Below, in pieces: positions 1 through 6,400 of a stretch of DNA of 7,982 bases. The notes under the pieces are model-generated. The model did not search any database, was not told the DNA's origin, and saw only the letters and a program-made list of their open reading frames with translations. The position numbers and the translations under genes are program-made. How positions within the stretch are numbered: the first letter of the stretch is position 1; each line of letters starts with the position of its first letter. The stretch comes from an uncultured Clostridia bacterium (GTDB lineage: Bacteria; Bacillota; Clostridia; Christensenellales; Aristaeellaceae): NCBI GenBank assembly GCA_937874275.1, contig CALNAU010000235.1, positions 1-7,982 of the forward strand, read 5' to 3'.

Positions 1-41
1 TCATCCATTGAGAGCTGCGCTTTGTCCCGTTTTCTGTACAT
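1..41 (-). CDS. N-terminus of a probable IS transposase, cut by the window edge
   Basis: Read leftwards on the minus strand from an ATG at 41, the frame gives MYRKRDKAQLSMD and then leaves the window. This matches my memory of how clostridial transposases of the IS5/IS1182 type (DUF772 N-terminal domain) begin: a basic M-Y/F-R-K start, then a Q-L-S-x-D segment leading to a conserved LPFGGKL block that would lie outside the window. A weak ribosome binding site (GGGGTG on the minus strand, 46-51) lies four bases upstream. A good extended -10 promoter lies about 45 bases upstream. Only 13 codons are visible, so the family call rests on a short match plus the promoter and the position beside a broken gene. 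Confidence 0.5.
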   Translation of the reverse strand, partial: MYRKRDKAQLSMD

Positions 42-85
42 CAGACACCCCAAACGCCTTATTTTGACTGGCTTTTTATGTGTTC

Positions 86-114
86 AGTATACCATGAATC
101 ATGCGATTTATCCA
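86..114 (-). promoter_or_regulatory. Promoter for the transposase-like gene
   Basis: On the minus strand, TATACT (86-91) is preceded by TGG, giving an extended -10 element (TGnTATACT). With 17-base spacing there is TGGATA (109-114), a four-of-six match to the -35 consensus. Transcription would start near 79 and reach the ATG at 41 after a leader of about 38 bases. Confidence 0.6.
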
Positions 115-268
115 GTGTTTTCAACGTGTTGAGGGTTATTCAGCAGGCCCTAACTATGGCTGGCGATGTCCACATTTCACAGGTTAGCAACACGTCGAAG
201 AATGGGGCAAAATGTCTATGGAACGAGTTCAAAAAAGCGGGCTTTGATCAATATTCGTAACGAGGGAT
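115..268. other. Low-GC segment between the transposase promoter and the rplT remnant
   Basis: I can assign no gene here. The base composition is clearly lower in GC than the rest of the window, which suggests it is the outer end of the insertion sequence. I cannot fix the terminal inverted repeat because the other end is outside the window. A 22-base block at 133-154, starting GGGTTATTCAGCAG, is one candidate end; the junction with rplT near 260-281 is another. A 60-codon open frame at 78-260 has no ribosome binding site and resembles nothing I know. No infC or rpmI, the usual genes before rplT, are present. Confidence 0.4.
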
Positions 269-281
269 GTGAACGCCAAAA

Positions 282-596
282 TGCCGCAAGTACCTGAAGC
301 TGGCCAAGGGCTACTATGGCAGCAAGTCCAAGCAGTACCGCGCCGCCAGCGAGCAGGTGCGCCGCTCGCTGCGCTACGCCTACATCGGGCGCAAGCTGCG
401 CAAGCGCGATTTCCGCCGCCTGTGGATCACCCGCATCAACGCGGCCGCCCACATCAACGGCCTCAACTACTCCACGCTGATCAACGGTCTCAAAAAGCTG
501 CAGGTGGAAGTGAACCGCAAGATGCTGGCCGATATGGCTGTCAACGATGCCCAGGGCTTTGCCCAGCTGGCTGATATGGTGAAGGGCGCGAAGTAA
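282..596 (+). CDS. rplT: 50S ribosomal protein L20, 5' end missing or frameshifted
   Basis: This encodes ribosomal protein L20, which binds 23S rRNA early in large-subunit assembly and in many bacteria represses its own infC-rpmI-rplT operon. From 282 the frame reads CRKYLKLAKGYYGSKSKQYR and continues through the family hallmarks RDFRRLWITRINAAA, INGLNYS and EVNRKMLADMAVND, ending at TAA 594-596. About 104 of the usual 117-120 residues are present. The missing part is the basic N-terminus (about 14 residues, MARVKGxVNAxxxH). The frame is closed by a TGA at 270-272 with no plausible start before a GTG at 357, which lies well inside the conserved fold. Just upstream, in another frame, 269-280 reads V-N-A-K, exactly the expected L20 residues, so an indel near 281 is likely. 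L20 is normally essential, so either an intact copy exists elsewhere or this is an assembly or sequencing artefact at the IS boundary. Identity is very secure; integrity is not. Confidence 0.9.
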   Translation, partial: CRKYLKLAKGYYGSKSKQYRAASEQVRRSLRYAYIGRKLRKRDFRRLWITRINAAAHINGLNYSTLINGLKKLQVEVNRKMLADMAVNDAQGFAQLADMVKGAK

Positions 597-614
597 CGCC
601 CCCACATACCCCAC

Positions 615-645
615 AAAGGCCGCCTCCGTCAATAGGGCGGCCTTT
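615..645 (+). terminator. Rho-independent terminator after rplT
   Basis: A perfect 10-bp stem, AAAGGCCGCC (615-624) with GGCGGCCTTT (636-645), has an 11-base loop and lies 18 bases after the rplT stop. The arm ends in TTT and the following bases are T-rich but interrupted. It would end the infC-rpmI-rplT-type transcript. With its A-rich 5' arm it could also stop transcription arriving on the other strand. Confidence 0.8.
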
Positions 646-706
646 CGTGTGTTGTTTCCTGGGCAACGGACACACACATGCCATCGGCTGGCTGCTGCCC
701 AAGCAA

Positions 707-731
707 AGGGACCGGCGGTGAGCCAGTCCCT
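707..731 (-). terminator. Terminator of the secreted-protein gene
   Basis: On the minus strand, AGGGACTGGC (722-731) pairs with GCCGGTCCCT (707-716) around a five-base loop. The ten pairs are continuous if one G-U wobble is allowed; on the plus strand that pair would be a C-A mismatch, so the structure is better as minus-strand RNA. It lies 23 bases past the stop codon at 755-757 and is followed by a short TTTGCTT tail. Confidence 0.65.
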
Positions 732-754
732 GATTGTCGCGTTAAGATCGCTGT

Positions 755-1594
755 TTAATTGCCTTTGCCATTATTACCGGGGTTCCCGTTGTTGCCGGGA
801 TTGCCGTTATTTCCATTGTTCTCGTTGCCATTGTTGCCGTTGTTGCCCTTGCCGTTGTTGTTTTTACGGTTGCTGGGCATGGGCTCGTAGATGCTCTCCA
901 GATAATCCCAAACCTCCTGCTTTGTGTAGAAGGTTTTGTCCTCTACCTGTGTTTTGTACCAAACGAGCGAGCGGTAGACACCGGGGCCGCCGGCAGCGAA
1001 GTTCTTGTTGCCCTTGGTCTGCTTCCAGTGTGCCCAAGCGGAAACAATTTGCCCGTGGTTAAGCGCCTGGCCCTCCGGGATAACTTCTTCGACGGGTGGC
1101 TCCTCGACGGTGCCGGGCATCACGGTGATGGTCACCAGTGCCGAAGAACTGACCGTCTGGTAGGTGCGTTGGCCGGATTGGTCGTGCTGTAAAGTAATGG
1201 TGTATTTGACCAGCACATCATAGTCACCGGGCTGGTCTGAGACAAACACAGTAGCCTGGGAGACAAACACCTCGCTGCGCTCGTTTGGCGCGGCAGCGGG
1301 CTCACCTTCTACCGTTGGGGCGATGGTCTGGGCGGCGGGTGTAAGCACTTCGGCACCCAGCCAGCTGTCGCTGACAAAGTGCAGCAGTTGGTTCTCATTC
1401 TTGTTGCTTGTATAGGTCGTGGTGGCGGTAAAGGTAACCGCCTCATTTTGATAGACGGACAGGGTGTCCGGCACAACCGTGGTGGTTACATCAAACACGG
1501 GAGGACCAGACGTGGGGGCTTCCGCAGCGCCAAGGGCAGGCATCAGGCCGATTAACAGGACCATGGCCAGCGCGGCTGACAGAAATTTCTTCAT
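755..1594 (-). CDS. Secreted protein with Ig-like region and Asn/Gly repeat tail
   Basis: A 279-residue exported protein of unknown function. The start is ATG 1594 because AAAGGAG (1601-1607) lies six bases before it; an in-frame ATG at 1612 lies upstream of that site and is rejected. Residues 1-24 are a signal peptide: MKKF, a hydrophobic core AALAMVLLIGL, then ALGAA before E25. No lipobox Cys, membrane anchor or LPxTG motif is present, so release to the cell surface or medium is expected. Residues 28 to about 160 are Thr/Val-rich alternating strands (for example DTLSVYQNEAVTFTATTTYT and SSALVTITVMP) that look like an Ig-like or bacterial adhesin-type beta-sandwich. After a PPVEE linker, a compact segment of about 70 residues begins ALNHGQIVSAWAHWKQ; it is rich in Trp, Tyr and Lys and I do not recognise it. 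Residues 245-279 are an Asn/Gly repeat tail. The gene is monocistronic, divergent from ppa, and has its own terminator. I could not identify a convincing promoter in 1610-1735. Confidence 0.8.
   Translation of the reverse strand: MKKFLSAALAMVLLIGLMPALGAAEAPTSGPPVFDVTTTVVPDTLSVYQNEAVTFTATTTYTSNKNENQLLHFVSDSWLGAEVLTPAAQTIAPTVEGEPAAAPNERSEVFVSQATVFVSDQPGDYDVLVKYTITLQHDQSGQRTYQTVSSSALVTITVMPGTVEEPPVEEVIPEGQALNHGQIVSAWAHWKQTKGNKNFAAGGPGVYRSLVWYKTQVEDKTFYTKQEVWDYLESIYEPMPSNRKNNNGKGNNGNNGNENNGNNGNPGNNGNPGNNGKGN
758..862 (-). repeat. Short tandem repeats encoding an Asn/Gly tail
   Basis: The last 35 codons of the secreted-protein gene are built mostly from the nine-base unit GGN-AAY-AAY (G-N-N), with substitutions giving G-K-G, G-N-E and two G-N-P units. 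Both GGC and GGT/GGG-type codons and mixed AAC/AAT codons are used, so the repeat is diverged rather than freshly amplified. The encoded tail has no charge pattern or cell-wall sorting motif. Such tracts can change length by slippage. Confidence 0.75.
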
Positions 1595-1734
1595 GCGGTA
1601 CTCCTTTCTCATGGGGATTGCCCATTCAGAAAAATCCTACCCCGGGACGGGAACGCTAAACGCCGCACACAGATGGACGGATAGGGGAGACCCGGATTCG
1701 CTTGAAAAACAAGGCATTATGCCCATATGCCGCA

Positions 1735-1763
1735 TGGACACCCATCCCACAGCCTGCTATAAT
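1735..1763 (+). promoter_or_regulatory. Near-consensus promoter of ppa
   Basis: TGGACA (1735-1740, five of six) is followed after exactly 17 bases by a perfect TATAAT (1758-1763), with TGC just before it forming an extended -10. Transcription would begin near 1770, about 34 bases before the ppa start. This is the strongest promoter in the window, consistent with high constitutive expression. Confidence 0.85.
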
Positions 1764-1803
1764 TGCGGTGTATGATAAGAAGGGTCAAGGAGGAAAGGAC
1801 GCA

Positions 1804-2337
1804 ATGAGCGGCAACATCTGGCATGACATCAGGCCGGAAAGAATCACTGAAGAGGACTTCATGGCGGTGATTGAGATCCCCAAGGGGTCCAAGAACAAGT
1901 ATGAGCTGGATAAGCAGACAGGCGTGCTGATGCTCGACCGCATCTTGCACACCTCCACCCACTACCCGGCCAACTACGGCTTCATCCCGCGCACCTATGG
2001 CGATGACCTGGATCCGCTGGACGTGCTGGTGCTGTGCACCGAGCCCATTGACCCAATGACGTTGGTGCGCTGTTACCCCATCGGCGTGATTCGCATGTTG
2101 GATTCCGGGCGCAATGACGACAAGGTCATCGGTATCCCCTTCAGCGACCCGACCTATAACAGCTACCACAGCATTAAGGAGTTGCCGCCCCACGTGTTTG
2201 ACGAGATGATTCACTTCTTCCAGGTGTATAAGTCCCTGGAGGGCAAGCAGACGGCGCCCGGCGAGGTACAGGACAGGGAGGTCGCGCTGGAGGTCATCCG
2301 CAAGGCGCGCAACGACTATCGCGCGTTGTTCGGCTGA
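1804..2337 (+). CDS. ppa: Inorganic pyrophosphatase, family I
   Basis: A soluble 177-residue enzyme that hydrolyses pyrophosphate to two phosphates with Mg2+, driving biosynthetic reactions forward. The family I signature is clear: D68-L-D70-P-L-D73 holds the metal-binding aspartates. The other active-site residues of the E. coli enzyme have counterparts here: E24 and the KYE stretch (K32, E34), R46, the YPxNYG motif (Y54, Y58), D100, D105, K107, and the Tyr-Lys pair in HFFQVYKSLEGK. Length agrees with the E. coli enzyme (176). I start at ATG 1804: AAGGAGG (1787-1793) sits ten bases upstream and AAAGGA four bases upstream. The frame stays open back to 1702, but that extension would cross the promoter and the ribosome binding site. 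The gene is transcribed alone from its own promoter, divergent from the secreted-protein gene. No clear terminator follows; 2338-2406 holds only a weak GCCG/CGGC hairpin near 2381-2395 followed by GTTTT. Confidence 0.96.
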   Translation: MSGNIWHDIRPERITEEDFMAVIEIPKGSKNKYELDKQTGVLMLDRILHTSTHYPANYGFIPRTYGDDLDPLDVLVLCTEPIDPMTLVRCYPIGVIRMLDSGRNDDKVIGIPFSDPTYNSYHSIKELPPHVFDEMIHFFQVYKSLEGKQTAPGEVQDREVALEVIRKARNDYRALFG

Positions 2338-2406
2338 TAGGGCCCCTCATTTCCCATTTGTTTGACTTTTTTTCATGGTGGCCGTGTTGCCCGGCGTTTT
2401 GCTGGG

Positions 2407-2412
2407 TATAGT
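2407..2412 (+). promoter_or_regulatory. Possible -10 box before the b5-like lipoprotein gene
   Basis: TATAGT (2407-2412) lies 51 bases before the lipoprotein start and matches the -10 consensus at five of six positions. No good -35 box sits 16-18 bases upstream, so this is a tentative call; the gene could also be reached by readthrough from ppa. Confidence 0.3.
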
Positions 2413-2463
2413 TGGAAAGTAAGGCATTCAATCGCCTGCGAGTAAATCAAAGGAGATTACACC

Positions 2464-2895
2464 ATGAAAAAGAAACTGATGATAACCGCTCTGTTGCTGG
2501 TAGCCGCGCTGGTATTGGTAGCCTGCACCCAAAAGGCCCCTGAGTCGACGGCCACCCCGGCGCCGGTTGTAACCGAAGCGCCCGCTGCCACGGAAGCCCC
2601 CGCCGCGACAGATGCCCCCGCGGCCGAGGCCACCGAAGCAGCCCCCGCTGAGGAAGCAGCGTTGGAGCTTACGTTGGAAGAACTGGCCAAGTTCAACGGC
2701 AAGGATGGCGCGCGTGCCTATGTGGCGGTTGACGGCATCATCTACGACGTGACCGACAGCGCCTTCTGGAAGGACGGCGCCCACAACGGCTTTGAAGCCG
2801 GCAAGGATTTGACCGCCGAAATCAAGGAAAAATCCCCCCACGGCGTGGCCAAACTGGAAAACGTCAAGGAAATTGGCAAGCTGGTTACCGAATAA
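2464..2895 (+). CDS. Lipoprotein with a cytochrome b5-like heme-binding domain
   Basis: A 143-residue predicted lipoprotein. Residues 1-20 form a signal peptide ending LVA before C21, a standard lipobox, so the protein should be lipid-anchored on the outer face of the membrane. Residues 25 to about 66 are a flexible linker of repeated A-P/E-A/T units (VTEAPAATEAPAATDAPAA). Residues 67-143 match the bacterial cytochrome b5-like heme/steroid-binding family (PF00173-type, COG4892): LTLEELAKFNGKDG, YVAVDGIIYDVT, an aromatic-rich WKDGAHNGFEAGKDL, and SPHG. H107 and H126 are the only two histidines and are the candidate axial heme ligands; the classical HPGG motif of microsomal b5 is absent. Small bacterial members bind heme in some cases and other ligands in others, so heme is likely but not certain. 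AAAGGAG (2449-2455) lies eight bases before the ATG. The gene is followed by a hairpin-U-tract and, 72 bases on, by the b-type membrane protein gene, its probable partner. Confidence 0.87.
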   Translation: MKKKLMITALLLVAALVLVACTQKAPESTATPAPVVTEAPAATEAPAATDAPAAEATEAAPAEEAALELTLEELAKFNGKDGARAYVAVDGIIYDVTDSAFWKDGAHNGFEAGKDLTAEIKEKSPHGVAKLENVKEIGKLVTE

Positions 2896-2907
2896 CATTG
2901 TCTTGAC

Positions 2908-2943
2908 GCGCCGACAGCAAGCTGCTGCCGGCGCTTTCTTTTT
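2908..2943 (+). terminator. Terminator or attenuator between the b5-like and membrane-cytochrome genes
   Basis: GCGCCG-A-CAGCA (2908-2919) pairs with TGCTG-C-CGGCGC (2923-2934) around a three-base loop, twelve positions with a single A-C mismatch. A tail of TTTCTTTTT (2935-2943) follows. This is a textbook intrinsic terminator, located 12 bases after the lipoprotein stop and 25 bases before the next gene's start. No promoter is visible between it and that start, so partial readthrough is the likely way the downstream gene is expressed. Confidence 0.85.
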
Positions 2944-2967
2944 ACCATATACGCGAGGAGGAATGGT

Positions 2968-3372
2968 ATGGATTACAGAACACTGGGTTACATTACGCTG
3001 GCGCTGCTGATCATCGTCACCGCGCCCTATTGGCTGCGCACGCTCAACAGCTGGACGGTGAAAACCAAGGACAAGCGCTTTTTGAACTTTTTGAAACTGC
3101 TGCGCCGGGTGCACAAGCCGCTGGGCATTGTGCTGGCGGTCGTGGCGCTGTGGCATGGGTATGAGATATTGCTCAAGTATCAGTTCCGGCTGCACACAGG
3201 GGTCATTGCCTATGCCGGGTTCGCGGTGACGGCCATCCTGGGCATCATCCACTGGCAGCGCAAAAACAAGCAGGTGTTCAAGGTGCACAAGACCATGGCT
3301 GCCATCAGCGTGGCGCTGGTCATTCTGCACCTGCTGTGGCCGGGGGCTATCATGCAGCTGTTTGGGATTTAA
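2968..3372 (+). CDS. Small four-helix membrane protein, probable di-heme b-type cytochrome
   Basis: A 134-residue integral membrane protein with four predicted helices at roughly residues 5-24, 50-70, 77-96 and 108-126. Histidines sit in two matched pairs: H49 and H63 in helix 2, and H107 and H121 in helix 4, both spaced 14 apart (H-x13-H). That is the spacing by which cytochrome b of bc-type complexes holds two hemes across a four-helix bundle. The two helices also resemble each other (VHKPLGIVLAVV and VHKTMAAISVAL). H76 and H95 are additional. General resemblance is to small cytochrome b561 or ferric-reductase-like membrane domains; I do not recognise a named family. The start is ATG 2968, with AGGAGG (2956-2961) six bases upstream. 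It lies directly after the b5-like lipoprotein gene, suggesting electron transfer between membrane hemes and an outer-face hemoprotein. It might instead be a plain membrane protein without heme, but the paired histidines argue against that. Confidence 0.75.
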   Translation: MDYRTLGYITLALLIIVTAPYWLRTLNSWTVKTKDKRFLNFLKLLRRVHKPLGIVLAVVALWHGYEILLKYQFRLHTGVIAYAGFAVTAILGIIHWQRKNKQVFKVHKTMAAISVALVILHLLWPGAIMQLFGI

Positions 3373-3407
3373 CCCGAAATGGCAAATCATCACCAACCCA
3401 TGTTAAA

Positions 3408-3432
3408 GGGCCCTGCGCATCGCGCAGGGCCC
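3408..3432 (-). terminator. Shared terminator between convergent genes
   Basis: A perfect 11-bp stem, GGGCCCTGCGC (3408-3418) with GCGCAGGGCCC (3422-3432), closes on a three-base loop. On the minus strand it lies 20 bases after the nifJ stop and is followed by TTTAACA. On the plus strand it lies 35 bases after the stop of the membrane-cytochrome gene but lacks a T-tract. It probably serves mainly nifJ while also blocking convergent transcription. Confidence 0.75.
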
Positions 3433-3452
3433 CAAGCTGTAGTCGGTTGTTA

Positions 3453-6400
3453 TCAGTCCGCGGCCAGCTTCTTCAGCTTGGTCAGGCGCTCCTTGGCCTC
3501 TTCCTCGGCGCGGGCGAACAGTTCGTCCGCCGCCTTCGGGAAGGAGTTCATCAGGCTGGTGTAGCGCACCTCGCTCTTGATGAAGTCCTGATAGCTCTCG
3601 GTCGGATCCTTGCTATCCAGCGTCAGGGGGTTCTTGCCCTCATCGGCCAGCAGCGGGTTGTAGCGGTACAGCGGCCAGTAGCCGGCAGCCACCGCCTTGC
3701 GGATCTGCGCCTGGGAGAAGCTCATGTTGATGCCGTGGTTGATGCAGGGGCTGTAGGCGATGATGAGCGAGGGGCCGTTGTAGGCTTCGGCCTCGTTCAT
3801 GGCCTTGAGCAGCTGCACGGGGTTAGCGCTCATGGCGACCTGCGCCACGTACACGTAGCCGTAGCTCATGGCCATCATGCCCAGGTCCTTCTTCTTGGTG
3901 CGTTTGCCGGCGGCGGCGAACTTCGCAACCGAGCCGGTGGGCGTGGACTTGGAGGCCTGGCCGCCGGTGTTGGAGTACACTTCGGTATCCAGCACCAGGA
4001 TATTGACATCCTGGTTCTGCGCGATGACGTGATCCAGTCCGCCGTACCCGATGTCGTACGCCCAGCCGTCGCCGCCCAGAATCCAGATGGACTTCTTGAC
4101 CAGCACGTCCTTGTTGTCCAGGATGTGCTTGCAGCCCTCGTTGGACTGGTCGCAGGCTTCAAGGGCTTTCAGCAGCTTTTCGCTGGCAGCCTTGCTGCCC
4201 TCGGCGTCGTGCATGGTATCCAGCCACTCGCGGCCGGCTTCCTTGGCGGCGTCATTGGCCCAGTCGCCGTTGATGGCCTGCTCAACCACCTCGGCCATCT
4301 TGGCGCGGCGCTGGTTGTAGGCCAGGTTGATGCCAAAGCCGAACTCGGCGTTGTCCTCAAATAGGCTGTTGGCCCAGGCGGGGCCATGGCCCTTGTCGTT
4401 GGTGGTGTAGGGCACCGTGGGGGAGGAGCCGCCGTAGATGGAGCTACAGCCCGTGGCGTTGGCGATGATCATGCGATCGCCGAACAGCTGGGTCATCAGC
4501 TTGACGTACGGGGTCTCGCCGCAGCCGGCGCAGGCGCCGGAGAACTCGAACAGGGGCTTGAGGAACTGGCTGCCCTTGATGGTGTTCTTGTTGACGGGGC
4601 CGTCAAACTCGGGGATGGTGGTGGAGAACTCGGCGTTGGCCTTCTGGGCTTCTACCTGGCCGTCCAGCGGCTTCATCACCAGGGCCTTTTGCTTGGCGGG
4701 GCACACTTCGGCGCAGTTGCCGCAGCCGGTGCAATCCAGCGGGCTCACCTGGATGCGGTAGTCGTATCCGGCAAACTCCTTGCCCAGTGCCTTCTTGGTC
4801 TCAAAGGATTCGGGGCGCTCGGCGCCTTCCTTGACCAGGAAGGGGCGGATGACCGCGTGCGGGCACACGAGCGAGCACTGGTTGCACTGAATGCAGTTTT
4901 CAATCTGCCACTCGGGCACGTTAACGGCGATGCCGCGCTTCTCGTACTTGGTGGTGCCGGTGGGCACGGTGCCGTCGGGCGAGAAGGCCGAGACGGGCAG
5001 CTTGTCACCTTCCTGCGCCAGGATGGGCTTAATGAAGCTGTCGAAGTACTCGTTGGCTTCCACCTTGTTGGGCTCGGCGCCGGTGGTGGCGTTGGCCCAC
5101 TCGGCGGGCACGGGGATTTCCTTCAGGCCAGAGATGGCGATGTCAATGGCGTCCCAGTTTTTCTTGACGATGGCTTCGCCCTTGCGGCCGTAGGTGTGCT
5201 CGGCGTATTCCTTCATGTAGTCATCGGCATCCTCGTAGGGGATGACGTTGGCCAGTTTGAAGAAGGCGGCCTGCATGATGGTGTTGATGCGGTTGCCCAT
5301 GCCCACCTGCTCGGCCAGATGAATGGCGTCGATGTTGTAGAAGCGGGCTTTCTTTTCGGCCAGCTGGCGCTTCATGGTGGCGGGCAGGCGCTCGTCCATT
5401 TCCTCAGCCGTCCAAGGGCTGTTGAGCAGGAATACGCCGCCGTCGCGCAGGGTCTCCACCATGTCGTAGGCGGTGACGTAGGCGGGGTTGTGGCAGGCCA
5501 CAAAGTCCGCGAAATCAATCTGGTAGGTGGACTGGATGGGCTTCTTGCCAAAGCGCAGGTGGCTGACCGTCAGGCCGCCCGACTTCTTGGAGTCGTAGGC
5601 GAAGTAGCCCTGCGCGTACAGATCGGTATGATCACCGATAATCTTGATGCTGTTCTTGTTGGCGCCGACGGTGCCGTCAGAGCCCAGGCCGTAGAACTTG
5701 CAGCTTACGGTGCCTTCGGGGGCGGCATTGTAGCGCTTGCCCAGGGGCAGCGACAGGTTGGTTACGTCGTCCTCAATGCCCACGGTGAAGTGGTTCTTGG
5801 GGTTGGCGCTTTCCATGTTCTCGTACACAGCCTTGACCATGGTGGGGTTGAACTCCTTGGAGCCCATGCCGTAACGGCCGCCGACCACGGTGATGTCCTC
5901 GCGGCCATTCTCCAACAGCACGGTGGTCACATCCTGGTACAGGGGCTCGCCCAGCGCGCCGGGCTCCTTGGTGCGGTCCAGCACCGTCAGGCGCTTCACG
6001 GTCTTGGGCAGGGCCTTGAGGAAGTGCTCCGCGCTGAAGGGGCGGTACAGGCGAACTTTGAGCACGCCGTATTTCTTGCCTTCCTTGTTGAGGGCGGTCA
6101 TGGTCTCGTGCACGGCTTCGGCGCCCGAGCCCATCAGGATGATGACGTCTTCGGCGTCTTCGGCGCCTTCGTAGTCAAACAGGTTGTACTTGCGGCCGGT
6201 CAGGCCGGTCACCTGCTTCATGACCTCTTCGACGATGCCGGGGACAGCGGTGTAATACTTGTTGGGGGCTTCACGGTTCTGGAAGTAGACGTCCGGGTTC
6301 TGCGCGGTGCCCGCCTGGTGCGGATGCTCCGGATTCAGGGCGCGGGCGCGGAAGGCCTTGACGGCATCCCAGTCTACCAGCTTGGCAATTTCTTCGTACT

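Noticed and set aside
78..260. 60-codon plus-strand frame at the left edge
   Set aside because: It has no ribosome binding site, no family resemblance, and overlaps the transposase promoter on the other strand.
216..677. 153-codon minus-strand frame over rplT
   Set aside because: It is antisense to clear L20 sequence and crosses the rplT terminator.
758..862. Asn/Gly repeat region as a CRISPR or regulatory repeat
   Set aside because: The repeat unit is nine bases, in frame with a coding sequence and lacks spacers.
1702..1803. Longer N-terminus for the pyrophosphatase
   Set aside because: The extension would contain the near-perfect promoter and the ribosome binding site, and family members begin at about the 1804 position.
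2362..2367. TTGACT as a -35 box for the b5-like lipoprotein gene
   Set aside because: No -10-like hexamer occurs 16-18 bases downstream; the TATAGT box is 39 bases away.
2428..3396. 322-codon open frame on the minus strand
   Set aside because: It is antisense to both heme-protein genes and crosses their terminator; composition is that of a shadow frame.
3336..4364. 342-codon open frame on the plus strand
   Set aside because: It overlaps the membrane-cytochrome gene end, crosses a terminator and then runs antisense to nifJ; no family resemblance.
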